A DNA stretch of 18,878 nt from CAZNVB01 sp964651495 (GCA_964651495.1 CAZYWP010000055.1:1-18878), one strand, 5' to 3'; shown: positions 1 to 7,544, numbered from the stretch's first letter. Made by a program: numbers and translations. The notes: generated from the sequence alone by a model not told the origin.

Positions 1-119
1 CCCTCGCCTCTTCCCCCCTGGGGCCCCCGAACCACGCCACCCGCCCCTTCTACTGGCATTGGAATATCGCGGGGAGATGCATCCGGGGGTCAAAGGTGAG
101 TTAATTTAGAGGATTTATA
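1..119. other. Upstream flank with no recognisable gene
   Basis: GC-rich stretch with no supported gene. One plus-strand frame is open from base 1 to a TGA at 100-102, but its translation is proline-rich and matches nothing I recognise. It could be the 3' tail of a gene cut by the window edge or non-coding DNA. The composition switches abruptly to AT-rich at about position 100, where the regulatory region of the Rrf2 gene begins. Confidence 0.4.
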
Positions 120-142
120 AATTTTATCGTTCCGATAAAATT
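114..142. promoter_or_regulatory. AT-rich palindromic operator candidate upstream of the Rrf2 gene
   Basis: Contains a perfect inverted repeat, AATTTTATCG at 120-129 and CGATAAAATT at 133-142, separated by three bases. It lies just upstream of a possible -35 box at 146. The 14 bases TTTATAAATTTTAT at 114-127 recur exactly at 757-770 in front of the MtrA-like operon, and the core AATTTTAT recurs at 14604. Dyad symmetry of this size suits a dimeric Rrf2 protein, so autoregulation is a reasonable inference. The operator assignment itself is not proven. Confidence 0.6.
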
Positions 143-145
143 ATG

Positions 146-177
146 TTGAAATGAAAGATGGATTGGGATAGTATAAG
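146..177 (+). promoter_or_regulatory. Candidate sigma70 promoter for the Rrf2 gene
   Basis: TTGAAA at 146-151 is followed after 17 bases by TAGTAT at 169-174; TATAAG at 172-177 is an alternative -10 box at a longer 20-base spacing. The boxes lie between the perfect palindrome at 120-142 and the Shine-Dalgarno at 207-213. The match is moderate. Confidence 0.4.
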
Positions 178-206
178 AACTGAATCATGTCCCGACTTCC
201 GATCAT

Positions 207-213
207 AAGGAGG
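207..213 (+). promoter_or_regulatory. Shine-Dalgarno that fixes the TTG start of the Rrf2 gene
   Basis: AAGGAGG sits five bases before the TTG at 219-221. The nearest upstream ATG (187) is out of frame. The protein read from the TTG begins MIKVSTKGRYG, as Rrf2 family proteins usually do. Confidence 0.75.
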
Positions 214-218
214 ACGCC

Positions 219-668
219 TTGATTAAAGTCTCCACCAAAGGACGGTACGGCACCCGCCTGATGCTCAACCTGGCCCGCCACTATAATAGCGCCACTAAGG
301 CGGTGATTCTCAGGAACGTGGCGGAAGAGGAAGAGATTTCCATCCGCTACCTGGAACAGATCATCATTCCCCTCAAGATTTACAAGCTGGTCAAGAGCAT
401 CCGCGGCGCCGGCGGCGGCTACACCCTCGCCCGCAGGCCGTCCGAGATCACGATCTGCGAGATCCTGGAGGCCCTGGAAGGCTCCTGCGCCCTGGTCGAC
501 TGCGTCGAGGACAAGGACTTCTGCGACCGCCTCCCTAGCTGCGCCGCCCACGAGATCTGGAGCGAAGCCAGCCAGCTCCTGAAAAACTACTTCGAGAAGG
601 TCACCCTTCAGTACATGCTCGAAATCTGCGAAAAGAAGCAGAAAGGCAAAGCCAAGCCCCGGCGCTGA
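219..668 (+). CDS. Rrf2-family transcriptional regulator, probable Fe-S or redox sensor
   Basis: 149-residue dimeric winged-helix DNA-binding regulator, the usual length for Rrf2 proteins (IscR, NsrR, CymR and relatives). The N-terminal wHTH spans about residues 1-75, with the family wing motif GAGGGYTLARRP at 63-74. After the domain come cysteines at 90, 95, 102 and 108. The last three (C-x6-C-x5-C) fit the spacing used by cluster-binding Rrf2 members, so an Fe-S cluster sensing oxygen, NO or iron status is likely but not shown. Translation starts at TTG with a good Shine-Dalgarno. It is monocistronic in appearance and divided from the cytochrome operon by its own promoter region. The perfect palindrome upstream suggests autoregulation, and related elements at 757-783 and 14604-14627 suggest it controls the cytochrome operons. 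The true ligand and target set are unknown. Confidence 0.93.
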   Translation: MIKVSTKGRYGTRLMLNLARHYNSATKAVILRNVAEEEEISIRYLEQIIIPLKIYKLVKSIRGAGGGYTLARRPSEITICEILEALEGSCALVDCVEDKDFCDRLPSCAAHEIWSEASQLLKNYFEKVTLQYMLEICEKKQKGKAKPRR

Positions 669-716
669 AAGATCAATCCGGCCGGAAAAAGAGATCCTCC
701 GTCGACCTCTGGAGCC

Positions 717-746
717 TTGACAAAGGGGCGGGCTTTCCGGTATAAA
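717..746 (+). promoter_or_regulatory. Promoter of the MtrA-like/barrel/decaheme operon
   Basis: TTGACA at 717-722, 18 bases, then TATAAA at 741-746. This predicts transcription beginning near 753, immediately before the AT-rich element at 757-783, so a bound repressor would block initiation or early elongation. The leader to the TTG start at 914 would be about 160 bases. Confidence 0.6.
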
Positions 747-756
747 TACTATTCTT

Positions 757-783
757 TTTATAAATTTTATAGATTTAATAAAA
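757..783. promoter_or_regulatory. Second copy of the AT-rich operator candidate
   Basis: TTTATAAATTTTAT at 757-770 is identical to 114-127. It continues as a dyad, TTTTAT at 765-770 and ATAAAA at 778-783, with a 7-base centre. The palindrome in front of the Rrf2 gene has the same arm-to-arm spacing. The site lies just downstream of the -10 box at 741-746, a typical repressor position. Confidence 0.55.
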
Positions 784-899
784 CCCAGCGCTGGCCAGGC
801 CGGGTATTGGACCAAAATCCAACAGACCAGCGCCTGATCCAGCGGCTATGATTTTTAACTTCAAACACGACGGGGAAATTTTTGATATTCCTGCCCCCC
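784..899 (+). promoter_or_regulatory. Long, possibly structured 5' leader of the decaheme operon
   Basis: If transcription starts near 753, this stretch is untranslated leader. It contains the 10-base palindrome CCAGCGCTGG at 785-794, overlapping CTGGCCAG at 791-798, and a small hairpin with stem TTGGA 807-811 / TCCAA 818-822. I do not recognise a riboswitch class. An ATG at 848 opens the same frame as the decaheme cytochrome but would put 22 unsuitable residues before the signal peptide, so I treat this as leader. Confidence 0.3.
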
Positions 900-907
900 G
901 GAGGAGG
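900..907 (+). promoter_or_regulatory. Shine-Dalgarno that selects TTG 914 as the cytochrome start
   Basis: GGAGGAGG, six bases before TTG 914-916. It lies inside the longer open frame that begins at ATG 848 and has no comparable site. The protein from 914 starts directly with a positively charged signal peptide. Confidence 0.75.
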
Positions 908-913
908 TGTGAT

Positions 914-1771
914 TTGGGCGCGACATCACCAAGACTGCTCCGACGCTTCTCCCTCCCCGCTGTCGGCCTGATGTTTCTGGCCGCGGCGGTCGTCGGCCTG
1001 GGCACGGCGGCCAAGCCCGTCCCCCAGGAAAAGGATATGGAGACCTGCGGCACCTGCCACGAGGACGTCGTCAAGGCGTTCTCCCTCCAGCCTCACGCCG
1101 CTCTTCCGGACCGGACCTGCACCGCCTGCCATGGCAGCGCGGAAAAGCACCTGGAGGAAGAGGGCAAGGGCGGAGTGTTTGCCTTCGCCGCCGCCGACCC
1201 GGCCGGCGAAAAATCGGGCAAGTGCCTCACCTGCCACAGCCAGGACAATCCGCAGTACATGGGCAGTCCCCATGCCAAAGCAGCCCTCGACTGCACCGCC
1301 TGCCATTCCATCCACGGCGGAAATGAGGCTGCCCTTCTCAAGACGAGCCCGAACAAGAACTGCTCGGTCTGCCATGAGGATATCTTCGCCCAGTTCGAGC
1401 TCAACGAGAGGCACCGGCTGCAGGAAGGAATCATGACCTGTACCACCTGTCACGACCCTCACGGACCGTCAACCCGGATGAGGCTGGGCGGGTTTAAGCA
1501 GGAGGAATGCCTCAAGTGCCATGCCGACAAGGGCGGTCCCTTCCTTCACGAGCACGAGGCCTCCCAGGTCGAAGGCTGCACGGTCTGCCATGAGGTCCAC
1601 GGCTCCCCCAACCGCCACCTGCTGACCCACGAGAGCACCGCCGACCTGTGCTTCAGCTGCCACGCGGCGGCCCCGTCCTGGCACGGCGGGTTCACCTCCG
1701 AGGGAACGAACTGCGTGACCTGCCACGCCACCATCCATGGCTCCAACCTGAGCCGGAAATTCCTGAAGTGA
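914..1771 (+). CDS. Periplasmic decaheme cytochrome c, MtrA/DmsE/PioA family
   Basis: 285-residue protein from the TTG start. Residues 1 to about 32 form a signal peptide (RLLRRFSL followed by a hydrophobic stretch and TAA). Ten CxxCH motifs follow: CGTCH, CTACH, CLTCH, CTACH, CSVCH, CTTCH, CLKCH, CTVCH, CFSCH, CVTCH. The segment around hemes 7-10, with GPFLHEHE, CHEVHGS and CHATIHGSN, is characteristic of the DmsE/MtrA family. In Shewanella and Rhodopseudomonas these proteins sit inside an MtrB/PioB barrel and conduct electrons across the outer membrane. The next gene, 10 bases downstream, encodes just such a barrel candidate. It is slightly shorter than Shewanella MtrA, mostly because of a compact N-terminus. 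It is the first gene of an operon with a candidate Rrf2-controlled promoter. Direction of electron flow (outward respiration or inward oxidation) cannot be read from sequence. Confidence 0.88.
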   Translation: MGATSPRLLRRFSLPAVGLMFLAAAVVGLGTAAKPVPQEKDMETCGTCHEDVVKAFSLQPHAALPDRTCTACHGSAEKHLEEEGKGGVFAFAAADPAGEKSGKCLTCHSQDNPQYMGSPHAKAALDCTACHSIHGGNEAALLKTSPNKNCSVCHEDIFAQFELNERHRLQEGIMTCTTCHDPHGPSTRMRLGGFKQEECLKCHADKGGPFLHEHEASQVEGCTVCHEVHGSPNRHLLTHESTADLCFSCHAAAPSWHGGFTSEGTNCVTCHATIHGSNLSRKFLK

Positions 1772-1781
1772 GAGGGACGTC

Positions 1782-3799
1782 ATGGCTAAAAAGACATTGA
1801 TCAGCGCTTTCCTGGGCCTTGCTCTCGTCGCCTCCCTGACTCCGTCTCTGCGGGCCGAGGACACATTCTACGGCAATCTTCTCTTCGGCTTCCGCGTCGT
1901 CGACACGAGCGGACCGGGCGCAGACTACAAGTACCGGGAAGACATCAACCTCCGCGGCGGGGCCCGCCTGTCCAACTTCAGCCTGGCCTACGCCCCCTCC
2001 GACGGCTTGAAGAAGGTTTTCGACCGCCTCGATATCCAGCTGAACAATTTCGGCGGCGACCCGTTCGAAACTTTCTCGGCCTCCATCCAGAAATACGGCA
2101 AGTACCTGATGAAGTATGACCGCCGCAAGTCGGCCTATTTCTTCCAGGACCTGGCCCTCGGTGACGGCGGCTCGCTCTACGATCTGCATGCTTTCGACTT
2201 CGACCGGGTTGCGGACAGCGGCCTGGCCCAAGTCTGGCTGAGCCGGTCGGCCGACCTCTATTTCAGCTTCGACCGCTACACCAAGAAAGGCGAAAGCACG
2301 ACCTCGCTGGACATTGAGCGGCTGGAATTCGAGTTCTCCAATCCCGTCCAGGAGGAGTCCAAGGACATCGCCGTCGGACTAAACGTCCGATTCAACCGCC
2401 TCACCTTCTCCCTGGAAGAAAGAGTCCTCGCCTATGAGAACGCCAACAGCTACTTCCTCCCCGGCTATGCCGACGGCGGCGACGGCGCTTATTATCCTAC
2501 CTCTCTCAGNNNNNNNNNNNNNNNNNNNNNNNNNNNNNNNNNNNNNNNNNNNNNNNNNNNNNNNNNNNNNNNNNNNNNNNNNNNNNNNNNNNNNNNNNNN
2601 NNNNNNNNNTCCTCCCCGGCTATGCCGACGGCGGCGACGGCGCTTATTATCCTACCTCTCTCAGTTCTTTCGAGATGAATCAGCCGTACGACCTGAAATC
2701 CAACCTCCACACTCTGCGCTTCAGCGCCAAGCCGTTTGACCAGCTGGTCCTGAGCGGGTCCGGCCGGATCAGCAACCTCAGCATGGACCTCGATTACTCG
2801 GAATCCGCCGAGGGCCTCAATTATCTCGGCCGGAGGTTCAAGTACGATTGGAACGGCGCGGCCGAGTTCGACCGCGACATGCAGCTCTATGAGGTCGACG
2901 CCTCGCTGCTGCTGCGGCAGAACCTCTCCCTGGTCGGCGCCGTGCGTCTCCACAAATACGACCAGACCGGCTCGTTCACGGTCGGAAACGAGACCGAAAC
3001 AATGAATTTCGCCTACGAGACCCTGGGCAGCGACGTCGGCGTCCGGTACGAATTCACCCCTCAGCTGGCCCTGACCCTGGGCTATCGCTTCGAAGACCGC
3101 GACCTGAAAGGCCTTGAGACCGTGACCTATGATTTCGACACTACGCAAAGCGGCCTTTTCGGTGACCTCAAGTGGAACCCCTTCAAGGCTTTGAAGCTCA
3201 CCCTCGACTACGAGCACATCTCCTACGAGAACCCCTTCACCCTGATTTCTCCGACCGACTACAACCGCCTGCGTCTCACGGCCAAGTACCAGTTCAGGAG
3301 TTTCAGCCTGACGGGCTCCTATCTCTGGAGCGACTCCAAGAGCGAGGTCGACGAAGACCTCTTCCAGGCCTCGCGTAACCAGCTCAACCTCCGCGCGGGC
3401 ATTCACGGAGAAAAGATCAAGGCCTTTTTCGGCTATGCCCATATCCAGTCCAGCCGCGAAGGCGCGAGGACGGTGAACTATCCTCCGTTCTGGACCGGAC
3501 CGGGCGGGACTTTCCTCTGGGAAATCCTCTACGAGGGGAAAGCCAGCCTGTTCGATGTCACTCTCTCCTATGACCTCGACAAGAGCTGGAAAATCGGCGG
3601 CTACGCCAACTTCTATTCGAACTTGGGATCCTACGAAATCGACCGGGCCACGATCAAGGGCTACCTCGAGTACGCCTTCCTGAGCGGCTATGCGGCCCGG
3701 GTCGGCTACCGCTACGTCGATTTCAAGGAAAAGCTTGGCGGCTACAACAACTACAAAGCCAACATCCTCGAGTTTTCCTTCGGCTACCGCTGGAAATGA
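1782..3799 (+). CDS. Outer-membrane beta-barrel, MtrB/PioB-like partner of the decaheme cytochrome (split by assembly gap)
   Basis: Signal peptide at residues 1-25 (MAKKTLISAFLGLAL... ending SLRA), then alternating polar/aromatic strands typical of a large porin-like barrel, ending in FSFGYRWK. The coding frame is interrupted by 100 Ns at 2510-2609. The 55 bases before the gap (2455-2509) are repeated exactly after it (2610-2664). Removing one copy and the Ns rejoins the frame perfectly (YYPTSL-SSFEMNQPYD), giving about 620 residues. So this is one intact gene, not two fragments. The length and position right after an MtrA/DmsE-type cytochrome fit MtrB/PioB, the barrel that sheathes the cytochrome. 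I see no CxxC near the mature N-terminus, a motif reported for Shewanella MtrB. It could be a different decaheme-associated barrel family. Confidence 0.75.
2455..2509 (+). repeat. 55-base contig-end overlap, left copy
   Basis: Identical over all 55 bases to 2610-2664 on the other side of the N gap. A length of exactly 55 is a common de Bruijn k-mer size, so the two copies are best explained as one genomic sequence present at both contig ends. Confidence 0.85.
2510..2609. other. Scaffold gap of 100 Ns
   Basis: Exactly 100 unknown bases, a conventional placeholder length. Together with the 55-base duplicated flanks it inserts 155 bases, not a multiple of three, which breaks the barrel gene in silico. 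Nothing biological needs to be missing here. Confidence 0.95.
2610..2664 (+). repeat. 55-base contig-end overlap, right copy
   Basis: Exact copy of 2455-2509. In the collapsed sequence the base after 2509 is 2665, which completes the AGT codon and continues the barrel reading frame to the TGA at 3797-3799. Confidence 0.85.
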
Positions 3800-3806
3800 A
3801 TCGACT

Positions 3807-3813
3807 AAGGAGG
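3807..3813 (+). promoter_or_regulatory. Shine-Dalgarno of the duplicated decaheme cytochrome
   Basis: AAGGAGG lies between the barrel stop and two tandem ATGs at 3816 and 3819. Spacing of five bases favours 3819; ATG 3816 would be only two bases away. The frame is open upstream to 3690, but those codons overlap the barrel gene and have no ribosome site. Confidence 0.6.
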
Positions 3814-3818
3814 ACATG

Positions 3819-6140
3819 ATGCTTAAAAGACCATATATCTTCGCCATCCTGATTGTCTTTTTCGCGGCCGGGCTGTTTTTGGCCATCCCGGGCACGACTC
3901 AGACAGTGAAAACTCTGGACAAATCCGACCATGCCGAGAGGCTCTGGTCCAAGTCGCCCCACGCCGACAAGACCGCCGAAGCGTTCAAACACTGGGACGC
4001 CGAGGGCAGCGTCCCGACAACCTGCGCCAAATGCCACAGCACGCCGGGCTACCGCGACTACATCGGAGCCGACGGCTCGGCCGTGAACACGGTCGACAAG
4101 GCGGCGGCCCTCGGAACGACAATCGAGTGCGCGGCCTGCCATGCCGACCCGGAGAACGGGATCGTCCACAACCGGACGAACGTCATCTTCCCGTCCGGAG
4201 TCGAAGTGAAGGGCCTTGGCCCCGAAGCGCTCTGCATGGAGTGCCATCAGGGAAGAGCTTCGACCAAGACGGTCGATGACTCCATCGCTGCAGCCGCCCT
4301 CCCCGACGACGACACGGCCAGCTCCAAGCTGCGCTTTATCAACATCCATTATTTCGCTGCTTCGGCGACTCAGTTCGGATCGGCCGCCAAAGGCGGATAC
4401 CAGTATGCGGGCAAAGAGTACGATCACCGCTTCGCCCATATCCCCGGTTACAACGCCTGCAACACCTGCCATAACCCTCATTCCCTCGAAGTCGAGATGG
4501 AAGCCTGCAACACCTGTCACACCGGAATCAAGGATCCCAGGGACATTCGCTACTACGGCTCTTTCGTCGATTACGACGGCGATGGGGACATCAGCGAAGG
4601 GGTGTATTATGAAATCGAACAGCTGAAGGGCATGCTCTACGATACCATAAGGGCCTATGCCAGCACGGTTCTTGGAGCCCCCATCGCCTACGATGGCCTC
4701 ACCTATCCGTATTTCTTCAACGACCCGAACAACAACGGCGTCGTCGACACGAGCGAAGCCAACACGGCCAACGGCTACAGCAAATTCAGCGCCCGCCTGC
4801 TTAGAGCCGCCTACAATTACCAGGTCACGATCAAAGACCCCAACGGGTTCGCCCATAACGGGAAATATCTCATCGAGCTGATCTTCGACTCCATCGAGGA
4901 CCTGAACACGAAGATCGAGGGCGGAGCTCAGGCGTCCGGAATCTTCCGTCCCGGCGTTTCCGGACACGTCCTGGCGGCCCAACAGAATCAGTCCGGAGAA
5001 AAGGTCCGGCGGCTGCCGAAGAAAGGCCGCGACCTCGCCAGGGAAGACCAGGTCGAACCCCCGTTTGCTGCTGAGTTCGCTCTGAGCGAACCGGCGCTGG
5101 GTCAAATCCACCGGACGGACGAAGGCCACTTCGACGGCTCGTCCATGGCCTTCAGGGATTGGGATGACTCCGACTCCGTGCCCTCGACCTGCGCCAAATG
5201 CCACAGCGCCGAAGGACTTCCCTATTTCCTCGAGAACGGCAAGATCGATAAAAACATGCCCATTTCGAACGGTTTTCTCTGCGCCACCTGCCACACCTCC
5301 CCGCCCCACACCCGGTTTGCCGGGCCGGTGACTTTTCCCTCCGGCGATATCAAAGACCTCGGCGATGCCAGCAACCTATGTTTGAACTGTCACCAGGGCC
5401 GGGCCTCTAAAAGGACGGTGGATACGGCCATCGCCGCCGGGCCGGGGCCCTATGGATTTACCAACATCCATTATTTTCCCGCCGCAGCCTCCTTCTTCGG
5501 CTCGGAAGTCCGCGGCGGATACGAGTTTGCCGGCAAGACGTATAAAGGACGGAACGTCTTCACCAACCACGGCGGGATTTTCACCAACTGCGTCGAATGC
5601 CATTTCGGCACCAAGAGTTTCAACCGCAAGCTGGACGATTCCGACGCCCTATTCCACAATACAGAGCCCAGCAAAGAAGACTGCGTCCTCTGCCACGGCC
5701 AGGATATCTCCCAGCCCCATCCCGGCGCCGATCCCGAGAAATTCGAGTTCGAGGGAATCCGACCGGCCCAGACTCCCGACTATGACGCGGACGGCAATAC
5801 CAAAGAATCCCTGGAAGCGGAGCTCGACGGCCTCGAGAACGCGCTCTACGCCCGGCTGCAGGCTTACGGCAACAGCATCGGCGCGCCGGTTGCCTATGAT
5901 GAGAACGCTTATCCGTATTTCTTCAAGGACTTGAACGGCAACGGAGTGGTTGACGCTGCAGAGGCGGTTTCCGCCAACGGCTACCGGTTCACGGCTCCTA
6001 TGCTGAGAGGGGCCTACGATTTTCAATTCTCCAAGAAAGAACCCTGCGGCTATATTCACAACCCCCTCTACATTGCCCAGCTTCTCGTCGATTCCATCGG
6101 CCACCTCGGCGGCGACATCAAGCCGTACACCTGGCGGTAA
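3819..6140 (+). CDS. Secreted decaheme cytochrome c with tandem-duplicated domain and EF-hand-like loops
   Basis: 773 residues. Signal peptide or N-terminal anchor at 1 to about 25 (YIFAILIVFFAAGLFLAI). Ten CxxCH motifs occur in two sets of five: residues 69, 104, 139, 214, 230 and 458, 488, 521, 591, 622. The halves are clearly homologous: CAKCHS, CxxCHQGRAS, NIHYF, GGYxxAGK, YPYFF and ANGY recur in order. Each half ends in an acidic helical region with a canonical 12-residue EF-hand loop (DPNNNGVVDTSE at 302-313 and DLNGNGVVDAAE at 704-715), plus a shorter acidic loop (DYDGDGD at 251, DYDADGN at 654). Calcium binding is therefore likely. Residues about 373-430 form a low-complexity linker without hemes. 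Coming right after the MtrA/MtrB-like pair, it is a good candidate for the outer-surface reductase, although it is not recognisably MtrC/OmcA. The terminator at 6154 closes the operon. Confidence 0.85.
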   Translation: MLKRPYIFAILIVFFAAGLFLAIPGTTQTVKTLDKSDHAERLWSKSPHADKTAEAFKHWDAEGSVPTTCAKCHSTPGYRDYIGADGSAVNTVDKAAALGTTIECAACHADPENGIVHNRTNVIFPSGVEVKGLGPEALCMECHQGRASTKTVDDSIAAAALPDDDTASSKLRFINIHYFAASATQFGSAAKGGYQYAGKEYDHRFAHIPGYNACNTCHNPHSLEVEMEACNTCHTGIKDPRDIRYYGSFVDYDGDGDISEGVYYEIEQLKGMLYDTIRAYASTVLGAPIAYDGLTYPYFFNDPNNNGVVDTSEANTANGYSKFSARLLRAAYNYQVTIKDPNGFAHNGKYLIELIFDSIEDLNTKIEGGAQASGIFRPGVSGHVLAAQQNQSGEKVRRLPKKGRDLAREDQVEPPFAAEFALSEPALGQIHRTDEGHFDGSSMAFRDWDDSDSVPSTCAKCHSAEGLPYFLENGKIDKNMPISNGFLCATCHTSPPHTRFAGPVTFPSGDIKDLGDASNLCLNCHQGRASKRTVDTAIAAGPGPYGFTNIHYFPAAASFFGSEVRGGYEFAGKTYKGRNVFTNHGGIFTNCVECHFGTKSFNRKLDDSDALFHNTEPSKEDCVLCHGQDISQPHPGADPEKFEFEGIRPAQTPDYDADGNTKESLEAELDGLENALYARLQAYGNSIGAPVAYDENAYPYFFKDLNGNGVVDAAEAVSANGYRFTAPMLRGAYDFQFSKKEPCGYIHNPLYIAQLLVDSIGHLGGDIKPYTWR

Positions 6141-6153
6141 AATAAGCTCAACC

Positions 6154-6191
6154 GGGGGACACGCGCCTCGGTGCGTGTCCCCCTTTTTTTT
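6154..6191 (+). terminator. Intrinsic terminator after the decaheme operon
   Basis: Perfect 11-base stem, GGGGGACACGC at 6154-6164 and GCGTGTCCCCC at 6173-6183, with an 8-base loop, followed by eight Ts at 6184-6191. It starts 13 bases after the decaheme stop codon. This is a textbook Rho-independent terminator, and it separates the trans-outer-membrane operon from the HAO-like gene. Confidence 0.93.
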
Positions 6192-6214
6192 CGGCGGACA
6201 ATAGCCAATTCCTA

Positions 6215-6244
6215 TTGACAAGCCTTCCAATTCTGGTTTTTAAT
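6215..6244 (+). promoter_or_regulatory. Promoter of the octaheme gene
   Basis: TTGACA at 6215-6220, 18 bases, then TTTAAT at 6239-6244. It sits directly downstream of the terminator and 43 bases before the ATG at 6288. No AT-rich palindrome like those at 114 and 757 is visible here. Confidence 0.55.
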
Positions 6245-6287
6245 GGCCCTGCCAGGAGGGGCGTATGCTTGAGAAAGGAGACATGAA

Positions 6288-7532
6288 ATGAAACTGAGGC
6301 CGTCTTCTATCTGTCTGGGAATCTTTCTTGGCGTCTTTCTCGTGCCTCCTCTCCTGAGCCAGGAATGCGTCGAGTGTCACAAGAAAACGACGCCGAACAT
6401 CGTCAGCGACTGGCAGGCGAGCAAGCACAGCCAGAATGATGTCAGTTGCTCGGTCTGCCATGGAGAGGAGCACAAGGCCGCCAACGACTATGCCGTCGCC
6501 CGGATTCCAACTCCCGACACCTGCGCCCAATGCCACGAGGACAAGGTCGTCCAATTTAAAAAAGGCAAGCACGCCTTAGCCTGGGCTGCCATGAAGGCCA
6601 TGCCCACGGCCCATGCCCAGCCCGTCGCGCTGATGGAAGGGATGAAGGGCTGCGGCGGCTGCCACAAGATCGGGCTCAAGACCGAGGCCGAGGTCCGCGA
6701 CCTCCAGAAGGCGGGAGCCGGGTTCGGCCGGGCCTCCTGCGACGCCTGCCACACCCGGCACATTTTCTCGGTCGCCGAGGCCCGCCAGCCGCAAGCTTGT
6801 CAGACTTGCCACATGGGCTTCGACCACCCGCAGTGGGAGATGTACTCCGCCTCTAAGCACGGCGTCCGTTTTCTGCTGAAACAGAACAAAACTCTGCCCG
6901 AGACGGTGGCCGCACCGTCATGCCAGATGTGCCACATGCAGGCGGGCAACCACGAGGTCCGGACGGCCTGGGGATTTCTGGCCGTGCGTCTCCCCATGCC
7001 GGAGGACAAGCAGTGGGCCGGCGACCGGGCCGCGATCCTGCAGGGATTGGGAGTGCTCGACCCGGCAGGAAACCCGACCGGAAGGCTCGATGTCGTCAAG
7101 GCGGCCGACGTCGCCCGCCTCACCCAGGAGGCCTGGCAAAAAGAGCGGGACAAGATGATCAAGACCTGCAACCAGTGCCACAGCGTCAATTTCGCCCGGG
7201 CTGAATTGGCCAAGGGCGATGACATGATCCGGGAAGTGGACCATCTGATGGCCGAAGCGATCCGAATTGTGGCCGCCCTCTACAAGGATGGGGTTCTGGC
7301 TAAGCCGGCGAATTACGCCCATCCCTTCCCCGACCTCCTGACTTTCCACGATGCGCCGACCGAAATCGAGCAGGAGCTTTTCGTTATGTTTCTCGAGCAC
7401 CGAATGCGCTCTTTCCAGGGGACATTCCACGCTAACCCCGATTACGCACTCTGGTATGGCTGGAGTGAAATGAGGAGGTCCCTGAAGAGGATCGAGACCA
7501 TGGCCGCCGAGATGCGGCGGGCCCATAAGTAG
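6288..7532 (+). CDS. Octaheme cytochrome c, hydroxylamine oxidoreductase (HAO)-like family
   Basis: 414 residues with signal peptide at 1 to about 25 and eight CxxCH motifs at residues 27, 54, 79, 122, 151, 171, 212 and 294. The motifs WQASKHSQNDVSCSVCHG (42-59) and CHMGFDHPQWEMYSASKHG (174-192), the heme-free helical C-terminus and the final heme set apart at 294 match the HAO-like multiheme architecture. HAO family members oxidise hydroxylamine or hydrazine, or in some anaerobes reduce nitrogen oxides; the non-crosslinked types lack the tyrosine that bonds the catalytic P460 heme. Tyrosines at 386 and 390 (NPDYALWYGW) lie in the C-terminal region where that residue would fall, but I cannot align them with confidence. 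It is shorter than nitrifier HAO. AAAGGAG at 6274-6280 supports the start. It has its own promoter and is followed by the cytochrome maturation genes. Confidence 0.82.
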   Translation: MKLRPSSICLGIFLGVFLVPPLLSQECVECHKKTTPNIVSDWQASKHSQNDVSCSVCHGEEHKAANDYAVARIPTPDTCAQCHEDKVVQFKKGKHALAWAAMKAMPTAHAQPVALMEGMKGCGGCHKIGLKTEAEVRDLQKAGAGFGRASCDACHTRHIFSVAEARQPQACQTCHMGFDHPQWEMYSASKHGVRFLLKQNKTLPETVAAPSCQMCHMQAGNHEVRTAWGFLAVRLPMPEDKQWAGDRAAILQGLGVLDPAGNPTGRLDVVKAADVARLTQEAWQKERDKMIKTCNQCHSVNFARAELAKGDDMIREVDHLMAEAIRIVAALYKDGVLAKPANYAHPFPDLLTFHDAPTEIEQELFVMFLEHRMRSFQGTFHANPDYALWYGWSEMRRSLKRIETMAAEMRRAHK

Positions 7533-7544
7533 AAGATAGCGCGG

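Noticed and set aside
848..913. ATG 848 as the start of the MtrA-like cytochrome
   Set aside because: No Shine-Dalgarno, and it adds 22 polar residues before the signal peptide. TTG 914 has GGAGGAGG at ideal spacing and begins directly with a normal signal sequence.
2455..2664. Genuine tandem or dispersed 55-base repeat within the barrel gene
   Set aside because: Exact identity, exactly 55 bases, and position at both edges of a 100-N gap fit contig-end overlap; collapse restores the frame.
3690..3818. Extension of the duplicated decaheme gene upstream into the barrel gene
   Set aside because: The extra codons overlap the conserved C-terminal strands of the barrel in another frame and precede the obvious Shine-Dalgarno at 3807-3813.
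2492..3895. 467-codon minus-strand frame running through the N gap
   Set aside because: It includes unknown bases from the scaffold gap and lies opposite the barrel gene; it disappears as a continuous frame when the gap artefact is collapsed.
3723..5309. 528-codon open frame on the minus strand opposite the duplicated decaheme gene
   Set aside because: Antisense shadow of a real cytochrome gene; composition is biased and no family features are visible.
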